Source: a virus. From it: a stretch of 64,000 bases of DNA. Below, piece after piece: positions 1-9,211 of this stretch. Every line of letters starts with the position of its first letter. Position 1 is the first letter of the stretch. The notes under the pieces are model-generated. The model was not told the origin of the DNA. It searched no databases and saw nothing but the letters and a program-made list of their open reading frames with translations. The position numbers and the translations under genes were made by a program. The stretch spans positions 1 through 64,000 of IMG/VR virus record IMGVR_UViG_3300008259_005066, one strand, 5' to 3'.

Positions 1-603
1 TTCTGTGACACGGATATCAGTCCTATGATACTCGTCTGCCTTTCCTGATGGATCCACGTGCCAGGCATAGAACTTAGACCATGGATAATCTTGTTTGAGG
101 CTAAGAAAAGCATTTAAATTGGGCACAGAATCATCATACATGATGATCTTGTCGTAGTGTTCTTTGCCCAAGAGATGTTGTAGTATGATCTTTTTCTTTT
201 CTTCTGTGGCGGCTTTGATGTTCAAGTTACCAGCACGATACACATGCACTTTTGACATGTCAATGCCATACTGGCGGAATGTGTCCAGGAAAACTTCTCG
301 GTCATTGAAGTCCGAGCGGGCAGTAAGCATGATCACTTTGTTGCCCGTGGCGATGTCTTGTTTGAGTTGGCGGATCATGCCGGGTATGGGCCGGGCCTGT
401 GTGTAGAATTCGCGGGCATCACGGAAAGCACCAAAGTCAAACTCTTCACCGGGCTGTAAGTGATAGTGCGTGAAATCGTGACTGTTGAGTTGCTTCACGA
501 TCCGGCCATCTCGCACCACATTGACCTTGGTGTCTGTGTTGACCAGGGTATCGTCGATGTCAAAGATGACTAGTTTGGAATTAGCGAATTCTTGTGCTCT
601 CAT
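1..603 (-). CDS. HAD-superfamily phosphatase-like protein (3' part outside window)
   Basis: The first 201 residues are visible and the gene runs off the left edge. HAD motif I (D-I-D-D-T) lies near residue 17, a motif II-like 'M-L-T-A-R-S' near residue 80 and an acidic motif (M-Y-D-D-S) near residue 135, as in HAD phosphatases and the 3'-phosphatase domain of phage polynucleotide kinases. The ATG at 603 overlaps the stop of the upstream gene (ATGA), so translation is probably coupled. The first residues, MRAQEF, repeat the N-terminal tag of the next two genes upstream. The substrate cannot be told from the sequence. Confidence 0.75.
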   Translation of the reverse strand, partial: MRAQEFANSKLVIFDIDDTLVNTDTKVNVVRDGRIVKQLNSHDFTHYHLQPGEEFDFGAFRDAREFYTQARPIPGMIRQLKQDIATGNKVIMLTARSDFNDREVFLDTFRQYGIDMSKVHVYRAGNLNIKAATEEKKKIILQHLLGKEHYDKIIMYDDSVPNLNAFLSLKQDYPWSKFYAWHVDPSGKADEYHRTDIRVTE

Positions 604-998
604 ATCATCATCTCTGGTAATGTTTCCAAGTTGGCTTTAATCTTGGCAAAGTTCATCATATATCGGTTGACAAAGTTGGCATAGCCGGCAGGATCTCGGG
701 CTTCCCAATCTGCCAATCTTTCTTTCATTGCTGTGTATTCTTCATTAAATGCCACAGCATTGTCGCTTTTACTTTTCCAAAGCCGTTTGACTGTTTCTTC
801 TAGTTCTCGGGTGTTGGGGTTGTTGGGATAGTGTTTTTTACATATCACCCACAACATGGCAGCCGAGTTGATAATCTTGGTGATGTTCCGATCGGATTGA
901 GCCTGTGCCGATCCCAATGCCGCAGAGCCAGCCACGGCACCTGCACCACGCAAGAAGTCTCTGCGAGTGATTTCGACTAATAATTCTTGTGCTCTCAT
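600..998 (-). CDS. Small protein with capsid-targeting-like N-terminus followed by a Tat-type signal
   Basis: This 132-residue protein starts MRAQELLVE, resembling the short capsid-targeting peptide of T4 internal proteins and ending in L-V-E, a T4 prohead-protease type site. Directly after it comes T-R-R-D-F-L-R-G, then a short hydrophobic stretch and A-Q-A, the layout of a twin-arginine signal peptide with a signal peptidase site near residue 33. The remaining ~100 residues are helical and charged with no recognised domain. It overlaps both neighbours by ATGA. Dual targeting (head, then Tat export in the host) is inference. A lone Tat signal acquired from a host gene is the alternative. Confidence 0.7.
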   Translation of the reverse strand: MRAQELLVEITRRDFLRGAGAVAGSAALGSAQAQSDRNITKIINSAAMLWVICKKHYPNNPNTRELEETVKRLWKSKSDNAVAFNEEYTAMKERLADWEARDPAGYANFVNRYMMNFAKIKANLETLPEMMI

Positions 999-1579
999 AG
1001 GCTGTAGGGGTCCATTATCACTAGATGTCCATCACTGCGGCGGCGAAGGTTCTCTATCTGGCTGAGATCCAATGGTGCCTGGCCGCCCAAGGCTTGTTCT
1101 AATTTCAGCGTAGTATTTACTAAACCCACGATGTCATCACGATCCAGTTCTTTAGGAGCAGGATTGTTCTTCATGAACTCCTGCACACGATCACGTCCGC
1201 GTGCCACTGCTGACATGAGATTTTCTAGATAGTCCAGCGTGGCTTCTTCGTTGGCCACATAGTCTAGATATTCCATCTCATACACAAAATATGTTTCTCC
1301 ATCTACTTCAAAATCACCCACGTTGTAAATCCTGGGAATATAAGGATCGTTCTGATTGTTGACGAAAAATTTCACGTAGTTTTTTACTATCTGTTCGCGC
1401 TCATCTTCACCTATGCCCAAGACTTTGAGTATGGTGTTTCTGGGACTCAACAAGGCTATCTGATCGCGTCCTTCGCCGGCCAACTGATAGCCGCGATCAA
1501 AAAAATAGTTTTGTATGCGGTCGCTCACTGATAACTCATCGGGAAAGTTTACTTCTGAGATAAATTCCTGAGATCGCAT
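995..1579 (-). CDS. Conserved phage protein with capsid-targeting-like N-terminus
   Basis: 194 residues beginning MRSQEFISE-V, very close in pattern to the T4 internal-protein targeting peptide and ending in I-S-E, a prohead-protease type site. The body has 'T-I-L-K-V-L' near residue 50 and 'Y-F-V-Y-E-M-E-Y-L' near residue 100, loosely like the lysine strand and hinge of a protein-kinase N-lobe, and ends H-L-V-I-M-D-P-Y. No complete kinase catalytic loop is visible, so kinase activity is not claimed. The start overlaps the stop of the giant gene upstream (TAATG) and its stop overlaps the next start (ATGA). Confidence 0.7.
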   Translation of the reverse strand: MRSQEFISEVNFPDELSVSDRIQNYFFDRGYQLAGEGRDQIALLSPRNTILKVLGIGEDEREQIVKNYVKFFVNNQNDPYIPRIYNVGDFEVDGETYFVYEMEYLDYVANEEATLDYLENLMSAVARGRDRVQEFMKNNPAPKELDRDDIVGLVNTTLKLEQALGGQAPLDLSQIENLRRRSDGHLVIMDPYSL

Positions 1580-4500
1580 TATCTCAACTCTGGAACGACT
1601 TCTACAGGATCATCAAATCTAGTGCGTTGGACCCATTGTTGTGCCACACGATTGGCATCGCCTTGACTGTTGCCTATGCCACTGAATGTGTAAACCACTT
1701 CTCCGGTATTGGCATTACGAACTTGCCACTGTCCTGAGAATTCGCCCTGTGTTGATGTGGCAACAGGTTCTCGATTGCGCCGCCAGGCTGGTGGCTGTTG
1801 GGGGTGTGCAGATATCTGTATGACATCTCGACCTTGCATTTGCAACGCATCTAGCACATTCTGTCTGGCTGCTTCGGCACTGGCAGCATCAATGTTCAAA
1901 GAATCACTGGTTACTGTTCCATTCCTGCGCTCATCCCACATCACACGATAGTGTCCGGCGTCTGATACTGCGCCTGCGGGTTGAGGCTCACCTATGCGGG
2001 CCTGTATCTGTTCACGATCTCGCTCATTGTCTGCGGCCACTGCCGGTGTGACCTTGGGTTCTTTGAGGCGTTTGGCCACTTGAGCACGTGGACTCAGTTT
2101 CTTTTCTGGCTCAGGAGTGTCATCGGGCCTGCGATATATCTCCCAATCGTCGGAGAGTCGATCCCCATACTCTGCCTGGACCTTTTGTTTGGCGCTGTCA
2201 AAATCTCTGGCTCTCACAGTGAGTATGATGTCACCGTAGGAATCCTTGACATCATACCAGGGTTGTTTCTTACGGATGTCCAAATTGCGCCATTCGGGTG
2301 TGTTGCCATACTTGTCCTGGGCTTTCATATAGGCAGTGTCATATTCATCAGCATAGAAAGAGTCGATCACTCCATCCGGACCAGACTTGCGCTGATCATA
2401 CACTTCCCACTCTTCTTGACCAGTGGTGGGTATCTCTTTCTGGAGCACAGCATTGGCCCACTGTTTCTTGAGTTCTTCTGGAGTTATGGTGCCAGCGGCA
2501 AATTGAGAAAATAACTTGAGACCGTCATCCTGTGCACCAGGTGAGATCAGTTTATAGAGTTTCTTGGCATACTCTCGACGTTCCAGGCTGGGGCTGCCTG
2601 CGATCTGCATGGCCCGAGCAAAACGCAACATGGTATTGCGGATGTCATCATATTCACCGCGACTCTCCATGCTCAAATAATCACCACCAGGGCTACGGAA
2701 CTCGATGTAGCCGTCCTGGATGTGTGCGGAAGTATACTTGCTGTCTCCCACACCGTTCTGCACATAACGAGCAGCCAGTTCAATGAGATTTTTCTGCACC
2801 AGTTCTAGCGCACCCATGGGATCAAATCGGGCTTCAGTCAAGGTGCCACGGCGGCGTGCCACTCGCATGCTGTTGCGTAGTTTTTCCATGGCCGATGCCG
2901 CATAGGTGTTGGAAGCACGACCAAACTTGTCTAACACATATTCGTCGCCCATGAACAGCACCAATTTGACATAGTCTACGTCACCGCCCACATAGGGTAT
3001 AGAGATGCCCATGTGCAAGCCGGTGGACGAGTTGGTGTAGGCATCGGCTTCTGAGTTACCCCACTCAATGACCTGTTTTAATTTTTCCAGGGTTTCTGGC
3101 AAGGGCAAGGGCGGAGACACGATCTCCAGGCCCATTTCATCATCACGATCATCGGGATCTAGGCTGCCGTCGGGTTCGATGATCCATAGACCGGGCCGGC
3201 GTGTGGTTGAGTGATAGCCTGAACTCACTCTCACTGGCATGTCAATGGCACGCTGTAAACTGTCACCAATATCGCTCCACTCACGGCTGCCAGTGCCAGA
3301 GGAACCGCCGCTCCAGTAGGGCCAGTCAAGGCTTTCTTCGTTGGCGATGTCAGTCATGTAACCATAGCGGTCACGGAGGAAGTCGCGCTCGTCAAACTCG
3401 CCGCCTTCTCGCGTCATGTCCCAATAATATTCGCGAGCCGCATCGTAATATTCGCCTTGGCTTTCAAACTCATTGGTTATTTCTTCTTCGAATGCTTCGT
3501 AGGCCGCATCGGATGCTTGCTTGAATTTTTGGTATAATTCGTTGGATTGTGCATATTCATCTTGATCTGAACTCCGGGTGAATCTTGGTGCGCTGTCGCC
3601 GGCTTTCATTATAGCGGGCACTGCCTCGTCACCAAACATTTCCTCGACCTTGTCTTGGATACGGCTTTCGCGTTCTGAGTCATCGTCCCAGACGTTGGTC
3701 TCCATGTAGTCACGCACTTGATCTTCGGCATTCTCGTCCCAACTCTCGCTGATCTGTTCATCCACCCATTCCGTATAGGCTTCCCACAGGCTTTCTCGTA
3801 GATTCCTGGCGCCTTGGCGACTCAAACCATAGCCATAGTCATCATTGGAGAAGAAGTCTATGACATGGTCGATGTCATCGGGCCGCTCATCGTAGTCGTA
3901 GTCAGGTTCTTGATCGTAGTCTTCATCTTCGTCACGGCGGGTATCACGGAAGATCATTTCTGCTTCAAAGCCAGCACGTATACCTTCGGCTTCAGGTGAT
4001 CGTGCCCAGGCTTCCAAGGCCCCGGGCGACATCTTGACTTCCATGAGATCTTCGTCTTCTTTGACTTCGATATTGACGAATCTTGGATTGCCAGTGCTCG
4101 ATGGTGTTTTTTTCTTTGGTCGGTCTTGTGGTCTTTGTCGTTTCTGGGCCTGCCCTTGATATGGATCTATTTTTTGTCGTGGGTCTGGCACGGCAGGAGT
4201 CACGGGATTGACTGCTTCAAACACTCCAGTCTCTTTGTATTCCTTCAAGGCATTGGCCAAGTTCTTGATCAACAGTGCAGGACGTCCTTGGCTGTCGGTC
4301 TGCAATCCCAACTTGTTGGCTTCCTTGCCTACCTGTCCAGGTCGGATGTCCACTGTGAGTGCTGTTTTGAAACGTGGATCTCGGGCCTGCTTCTTGGTGG
4401 GGATGTATCCTGCGGCATCTTCGGCCACTTTACCTTGTATTTTCTGTTGTAGACGATAGGTCTTGATGAATTCTTGTTCCGAGCGTGTCAAAGGACGACC

Positions 4501-6678
4501 TGTCGTGGCCTTGCCCATGACAAACTTGTAGTAATCTTCGCGATCCTTTTGGCTGCGACTCACAGGCGTCTGTATGGATTCTCTGCGCGGTGCAGGACCT
4601 TCTATGGCCACCATGGCACGGAATGTGTTGCCCATCTGGTCGGCTTCATAATCCACAACTTTCCAACCGCCGGGGCCCAGTGTGATAGGACCATGCTGTT
4701 GTTGTGCGCGGTTGATGGCATTTTCCAGGGCCTGTCGATAGGCTTCTTCTGCTGATGCAGCCGCGGCGTTTGACGCAACACGCTCACCTTGCGGTCTAGG
4801 GCCACCATAGATCAACTTGCCACCCACACGTATTTCTCTGCTGCCACGTGCCATGTCTCGGGCTATGCCCTTGAGTTCTTCTTCAGCACCTGCACGGGTG
4901 AATATGCCCGAGGGTTGATATATCTGCTTGCCTATCTGATAGGCCGTGCGCCCCACATCCTGTGCCTGTGCTGGCTGTCCCAGTGCGGCAGCGGCTGCCA
5001 AGGCACCAGTGGCCAGTGTTTTTCCTAGACCCTCGTCTACATTGTAGGTAGGATCGGTCTTGACTTTTCGCATGCCAGCGGGTTGCCGGGGATCCTTGGG
5101 ATCGATGTCAGTGACATCTAGGCCCGTGGCTTCAAGATCTTTGATAAACTTATGTTCAGTTTCTTCATCGCCAAACGAGATTATGGAACTGGGCGGACCT
5201 GCACCAAAGTCATGCTTGCCCAAGCCTTTCATGTTGGAGATATGCTGTCCCAGTTTATACCAGTCATACACATCGCTCACATCTACCCTCACAGTGCCTG
5301 CGGGCATGGTAGGAGGGAATTCTGGTCCTGGTGGAGTCTGATCACCATAGTGTGCTTCGATGTCATCGTCTTCACCGGTAGCACCAGACTGTGCGGGTGA
5401 AAACTCCGTGAGTTGTTCTTCCACTGTTTCTGCGCCAAAGAATTCTGGATAACGATTTTGGAAATGGCGCATAATTATGCCGGCCTTGGCATTGGCTTCA
5501 TTTTCGTAGGGACTGCCAGTGCGACCCGCTGTGTCAGGCATGTCTCGGCCCAAGCGTTCATGCTGTTTGTAATGTGTGAGTTCATGTGCCACGGTGCGCA
5601 GGATGTCCATGATGTGGCGACCGTGCGTGGCCACCTCGATCATTTTCTTGTCATCTACATAATGGCCCATTGAATGGATGTGCTTGGTAAATTTTTCACC
5701 TTGCAAGATGATGCGAGGCAGTTGATCTAGTTTGAGATAGTGCGCGGCAAAATGCACGAAGCGTCGCACCACTTTGTCTATGGGTATGCTCTTGGCTTGG
5801 ACTTTGATCTCTGTGTCTTCGCGCACACTTTCTCCGCCCCCATCACCACCACCGTCTGCGGCTTCGGCGTCGCCGGTCTGACCATAATAACCATAGCCTG
5901 GATAATAGTATCCACCAAAAGAACCGTAACGGAATTTCTTTTTGGATTTTTTCTTTTTCTTTCGGCGCTCAGCCAGGCTCAGTTTTGAATCTTCTAGGCT
6001 GGCACGATGATCAAACAATCGCTTGACCAAGCCCTGTGTGCGCAGGATCTTGTAGGCCAGATTCTCAGGTCCGAACTCGCCATGTTCATCCAATCCGGCC
6101 TGCCGATATCGTTTTATCACGTCAGTGAGATTGGTGACTGTTTGGAGATCATCGCTGGTCAGTGCAAGCTCAATCAGGTCTCTGAGTTTTTCGTATTTTG
6201 CTTGGGTTGATTTTTCGTCGAGATTGCCTTGGCGTCGCACGGGAATACGAGTCCAGTCGTCACGCACGATGGAATACTCACCAAGGCTGCGAACAGGCTT
6301 GCCTGCGTCTTGCACATAGAGCTCGACGTCATAGCCTCTGATTTTTATATCGTGTTGATCGTTGTATTGATATTTCTTTGCGTTGAACAGCTCTTGATAT
6401 ACTTGGTCGGGATTGAGCTTGCTGAAATCTACTAAGAGATGCAGATCTATGTCGGAATGGGGAGTATAGGTGTATGCGGCATTGGATCCACTCACAGTGA
6501 TATCTTCCACTGCGAGATCACTGATGCCCAGGAATTCGCGGAAATCATCGGCGATTTTGATCAGGGCCTCACGCACTTCGGGACGCATGCGATCGCCGTC
6601 CCAGAGTGCAGGGTTTAATTCAGTGTGAAACTTTACCGCGTCCGACAGGCGGTAACTGTCTAATTCATTGATGTCCAT
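1579..6678 (-). CDS. Giant multidomain protein: nucleotidyltransferase, HExxH metallopeptidase and amidoligase-like segments
   Basis: 1699 residues. Residues 1-190 look like a Pol-beta-type nucleotidyltransferase (G-S-N at 64-66, D-I-D at 76-78). A Lys-rich linker (238-249) and a Gly/Tyr-rich segment follow. Residues ~290-415 carry H-E-L-T-H (365-369) with a downstream Y-E-N-E-A (E392/E394), the zinc-peptidase pattern. At 551-574 there is a signal-peptide-like hydrophobic run ending A-Q-A-Q. Residues ~903-1345 fit the phage amidoligase (COOH-NH2 ligase) family: G-F-E-A-E-M, G-L-E-I-V-S-P, T-G-L-H-M-G and E-F-R-S-P-G-G. The last ~300 residues hold about four similar beta/alpha modules (W-x-V...A-x-x-A). 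L-x-E motifs at 237, 425 and 880 fall between segments and could be prohead-protease cuts. A late promoter lies directly upstream. Likely a virion-interior protein; activities are inferred from motifs only. Confidence 0.8.
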   Translation of the reverse strand: MDINELDSYRLSDAVKFHTELNPALWDGDRMRPEVREALIKIADDFREFLGISDLAVEDITVSGSNAAYTYTPHSDIDLHLLVDFSKLNPDQVYQELFNAKKYQYNDQHDIKIRGYDVELYVQDAGKPVRSLGEYSIVRDDWTRIPVRRQGNLDEKSTQAKYEKLRDLIELALTSDDLQTVTNLTDVIKRYRQAGLDEHGEFGPENLAYKILRTQGLVKRLFDHRASLEDSKLSLAERRKKKKKSKKKFRYGSFGGYYYPGYGYYGQTGDAEAADGGGDGGGESVREDTEIKVQAKSIPIDKVVRRFVHFAAHYLKLDQLPRIILQGEKFTKHIHSMGHYVDDKKMIEVATHGRHIMDILRTVAHELTHYKQHERLGRDMPDTAGRTGSPYENEANAKAGIIMRHFQNRYPEFFGAETVEEQLTEFSPAQSGATGEDDDIEAHYGDQTPPGPEFPPTMPAGTVRVDVSDVYDWYKLGQHISNMKGLGKHDFGAGPPSSIISFGDEETEHKFIKDLEATGLDVTDIDPKDPRQPAGMRKVKTDPTYNVDEGLGKTLATGALAAAAALGQPAQAQDVGRTAYQIGKQIYQPSGIFTRAGAEEELKGIARDMARGSREIRVGGKLIYGGPRPQGERVASNAAAASAEEAYRQALENAINRAQQQHGPITLGPGGWKVVDYEADQMGNTFRAMVAIEGPAPRRESIQTPVSRSQKDREDYYKFVMGKATTGRPLTRSEQEFIKTYRLQQKIQGKVAEDAAGYIPTKKQARDPRFKTALTVDIRPGQVGKEANKLGLQTDSQGRPALLIKNLANALKEYKETGVFEAVNPVTPAVPDPRQKIDPYQGQAQKRQRPQDRPKKKTPSSTGNPRFVNIEVKEDEDLMEVKMSPGALEAWARSPEAEGIRAGFEAEMIFRDTRRDEDEDYDQEPDYDYDERPDDIDHVIDFFSNDDYGYGLSRQGARNLRESLWEAYTEWVDEQISESWDENAEDQVRDYMETNVWDDDSERESRIQDKVEEMFGDEAVPAIMKAGDSAPRFTRSSDQDEYAQSNELYQKFKQASDAAYEAFEEEITNEFESQGEYYDAAREYYWDMTREGGEFDERDFLRDRYGYMTDIANEESLDWPYWSGGSSGTGSREWSDIGDSLQRAIDMPVRVSSGYHSTTRRPGLWIIEPDGSLDPDDRDDEMGLEIVSPPLPLPETLEKLKQVIEWGNSEADAYTNSSTGLHMGISIPYVGGDVDYVKLVLFMGDEYVLDKFGRASNTYAASAMEKLRNSMRVARRRGTLTEARFDPMGALELVQKNLIELAARYVQNGVGDSKYTSAHIQDGYIEFRSPGGDYLSMESRGEYDDIRNTMLRFARAMQIAGSPSLERREYAKKLYKLISPGAQDDGLKLFSQFAAGTITPEELKKQWANAVLQKEIPTTGQEEWEVYDQRKSGPDGVIDSFYADEYDTAYMKAQDKYGNTPEWRNLDIRKKQPWYDVKDSYGDIILTVRARDFDSAKQKVQAEYGDRLSDDWEIYRRPDDTPEPEKKLSPRAQVAKRLKEPKVTPAVAADNERDREQIQARIGEPQPAGAVSDAGHYRVMWDERRNGTVTSDSLNIDAASAEAARQNVLDALQMQGRDVIQISAHPQQPPAWRRNREPVATSTQGEFSGQWQVRNANTGEVVYTFSGIGNSQGDANRVAQQWVQRTRFDDPVEVVPELR

Positions 6679-6686
6679 GGCACATC

Positions 6687-6697
6687 TATTTATTTAG
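6687..6697 (-). promoter_or_regulatory. T4-type late promoter for the giant gene
   Basis: The minus strand reads CTAAATAAATAG, two overlapping TAAATA motifs, less than 10 bases before the ATG at 6678. It overlaps the stop codon of the glycosyltransferase gene. Confidence 0.6.
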
Positions 6698-7634
6698 ATT
6701 GTGCTTTGGCCTTTTTTGCTTGAGGTTTGGTTTTGGCCACCACTTTGGCCTGCACAGGCACAGGTTGTGTGGGCACAGCGTCGGCGGCTGGCACAGCAAG
6801 TTTTTCATGCTGGCTGTAGTCGCTGGTCTGTGTGGTAGATACCGGTGTATTCACGGGTTGTGCCACTGGTAGCTGTCCGTTGCGTTCCATTTCTTCCTTG
6901 AGACTCTGATACAAGGCCGGTTGCACAGCATAGTCAAACACATAGGTTCCTGTGTGCTTGAGCAACACACGCTTGTCTACCCATACTTCGCCACCGAAAT
7001 CGCGCCAGTTTTCACAGAACGTCCAGTCTTCAGAATAGTAGCGATTTTCACGCACTGCTGTGTCAAAGTAGGTCTTCATGTGTGGATCAAGTTCTTTGGG
7101 CAGGCCGATATCATTGGCGAAAGTTTTCACAGCAGGATGGCGAGCGAGCTTTTCAAACACATGTCGCTTGATCAACATAAAGCCTGTGCCTGTTTTTGAT
7201 ACTTCCTGTAAGGGTCCTTCTTCTTTGGCACCTTCGAAGCCATTGACCACCCACTTAACGGGCATGGTCTTCATTGGGTATAAGCCACCAATGACGTCTT
7301 TGTCTGCGTTTAGTAGCACCAGCAAATGCCACGGTTCCCAACCAATGTCAGCATCCACGAACATCAAGTGTGTGCTGCCAGGAGTGTTCAAGAACTTGGC
7401 AACTAGAGTATTTCTAGCACGTGAAATCAATGATTCATTGGTCATGGTTTCTATAGTCCAGTCCAAGCCCAACTGTCGGCATGTGTTTGACCATTTGATA
7501 TAACTCATGAATGTAGACTCAGTGAGCTGGCCACCATAGCAGGGCATACAGAGATGCACACGCTGTTGGCGCAAGAAATCTACATTGACTTGGATCTGGG
7601 TCTGGCCCGGTTGTGGTTGCTGTTGTTCGCTCAT
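6690..7634 (-). CDS. GT-A fold glycosyltransferase-like protein
   Basis: 314 residues. The N-terminal half has the nucleotide-sugar transferase layout: L-C-M-P-C-Y near residue 28, S-L-I-S-R-A-R-N at 68-75, and the metal-binding D-A-D at 94-96 in 'M-F-V-D-A-D-I-G-W'. The segment 'T-G-T-G-F-M-L-I' near 150 is the usual acceptor-site strand. The C-terminal ~80 residues are Pro/Ala/Gln/Lys-rich and probably disordered. Such enzymes in T4-like phages modify virion proteins, DNA or host glycans; the acceptor is unknown. GAGG lies just before the ATG. Confidence 0.75.
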   Translation of the reverse strand: MSEQQQPQPGQTQIQVNVDFLRQQRVHLCMPCYGGQLTESTFMSYIKWSNTCRQLGLDWTIETMTNESLISRARNTLVAKFLNTPGSTHLMFVDADIGWEPWHLLVLLNADKDVIGGLYPMKTMPVKWVVNGFEGAKEEGPLQEVSKTGTGFMLIKRHVFEKLARHPAVKTFANDIGLPKELDPHMKTYFDTAVRENRYYSEDWTFCENWRDFGGEVWVDKRVLLKHTGTYVFDYAVQPALYQSLKEEMERNGQLPVAQPVNTPVSTTQTSDYSQHEKLAVPAADAVPTQPVPVQAKVVAKTKPQAKKAKAQSK

Positions 7635-7659
7635 GGAGTCCTCTAAAATAATGTGCGTA

Positions 7660-7666
7660 TATTTAG
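7660..7666 (-). promoter_or_regulatory. T4-type late promoter (CTAAATA)
   Basis: CTAAATAT on the minus strand about 26 bases upstream of the glycosyltransferase ATG at 7634, with a GAGG ribosome-binding site between. Confidence 0.65.
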
Positions 7667-7685
7667 TCTAGCGATTGTAGCACGA

Positions 7686-9206
7686 TTATTTCATTGGGTC
7701 AATGATGGTGTTCCAATTTGAACGGGTATGGATCAAGCGCATTCCGCTGTTGTCCATCCTCATGCGCCAGCCCAGCATTTGCAGATCTCTGCGCAGTGGA
7801 GCCAACATAGGACCAGGATCCTGTATCTTTTCGTCTTTGGCTATGTCTACTATTTTGAAGGCCAATTGTTTGGCTTGCTCATAGCCCTCGGGCGGAGTGG
7901 CCGAGGGCGGAAACGGAACCACATCACCTTCTTCGATATAGTCGGGAGATTCTTCCACAGGCATCCTCATCCGGATTTTTTCTGCGAGATTGAGTTGGCT
8001 CATGTCAACTTCTCGGCCACGTGCTATGGGTCTGCGACCTTGTTTCTGCATGAAACGCTCGTATTCTGCCAAGGCGTCAACCAAGCTCTTGACCACGCCA
8101 CCTTTGTAAAGTGCATATTGCAGTCCAGAGTAGTTTTTGCCTTTGACCATGTTGACCATGTCGGCAAACTTACGGGCGAGATTGTTGACCATGCTGGCCT
8201 CGTCCCAGGTGCCCATGCCACCGTCAGGTATGATCTGATGGCCAGCGTCTGGATCATTTACCAGCACTGCTTCAGTGGTTGGTGCAGGGTGGGTCTTGAT
8301 CCATTGTGCTATCTGAGATTTCACGTTTGGTGGAATCAGACTAGAATCAAGAGTGAATACATTGTCCGAATCCATTTTGCGACTAACATCAGTCACACGA
8401 TCATTGAGTTTAAGAGTCACAGCCTCTTGCGGTGGCACCCAGCGAATTTTGGAATTAGTGACCAGAGGGTTGCCTGGCTGACCAAATCTATCAGTCACAC
8501 GATATCCTATGTCAATAAACTGATCATTGCCCATTTTGATATAGTCTGTGCGTTTATTGAAAAGATCTAGTTCATTGAGTTGTTCCTCATTGACGTCTTT
8601 CCCGACGCCCATCACTGTGTCTAGTATTTCCACGATCTTGGCTATCTTTGCTTGATTGTCGGCTGCCAAGGGATACAGCACACCAGCCAGAGCGGCTTTT
8701 TGTTTGGGATCCATGCCGGGCCATTTGGCACGGATTTCAGTGGCTGACGTCATGCCCGGACCAAACTGCACAGTGGGCAGATAAGTCATGTAAGCATGAT
8801 CTTTCATGGGTTCGAGACCGTTGCGACGGTAGGGCTGTAAATAAGGGCTCAGTCCTTTACGAGGACCACGTGTGATTATCTGTCCAGGCTGGCCTGGCTG
8901 AGGATTCTGATCGCGATCTTTGTCTGAACGAACAAAAATCAACTGTGTTTCGTTGGGATCAAAATGTTGGGTTATTTCTTCTGCGCTGAAAGGTGATTTT
9001 ACCTGGATGAATCTGTTGCTGGGGATGCCGGCTTGCTGTGCCAGGAACTTCTTGGTCTTGAATGGAAATGGACGACCAGTGGTATCGTCTGTGGCCGCCA
9101 CATACACTTCGGCCGAAGGAAACGCTTCACGTGCGGCATCATACAAGGCTTTGTGCCCGGCATGATAAGGGTGGAATCCACCTGGTATGATCACTAATTT
9201 TTTCAT
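7686..9206 (-). CDS. HxGH nucleotidyltransferase fused to a C-terminal phage domain
   Basis: 506 residues. Residues 1-160 form a cytidylyl/adenylyltransferase-like domain: G-G-F-H-P-Y-H-A-G-H (HxGH at 15-18) and T-S-A-T-E-I-R (153-159), the ISSTxxR-type motif seen in NMN, pantetheine-phosphate and FAD adenylyltransferases. The remaining ~340 residues are not recognised and contain L-x-E sites at 212 and 409 that resemble prohead-protease cuts. Given nadE elsewhere in the window, NMN adenylyltransferase activity is possible but the substrate is not decidable by eye. The start is fixed by the domain. Confidence 0.75.
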   Translation of the reverse strand: MKKLVIIPGGFHPYHAGHKALYDAAREAFPSAEVYVAATDDTTGRPFPFKTKKFLAQQAGIPSNRFIQVKSPFSAEEITQHFDPNETQLIFVRSDKDRDQNPQPGQPGQIITRGPRKGLSPYLQPYRRNGLEPMKDHAYMTYLPTVQFGPGMTSATEIRAKWPGMDPKQKAALAGVLYPLAADNQAKIAKIVEILDTVMGVGKDVNEEQLNELDLFNKRTDYIKMGNDQFIDIGYRVTDRFGQPGNPLVTNSKIRWVPPQEAVTLKLNDRVTDVSRKMDSDNVFTLDSSLIPPNVKSQIAQWIKTHPAPTTEAVLVNDPDAGHQIIPDGGMGTWDEASMVNNLARKFADMVNMVKGKNYSGLQYALYKGGVVKSLVDALAEYERFMQKQGRRPIARGREVDMSQLNLAEKIRMRMPVEESPDYIEEGDVVPFPPSATPPEGYEQAKQLAFKIVDIAKDEKIQDPGPMLAPLRRDLQMLGWRMRMDNSGMRLIHTRSNWNTIIDPMK

Positions 9207-9211
9207 ACCAG

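Noticed and set aside
1981-2514. Long plus-strand open frame within the giant gene
   Set aside because: It is antisense to a strongly supported gene, has no ribosome site or promoter and its product is an irregular hydrophobic sequence. Considered a shadow frame.
7728-8570. 280-residue plus-strand frame inside the nucleotidyltransferase gene
   Set aside because: Antisense to a gene with clear motifs; no start signals and biased composition typical of reverse reading.
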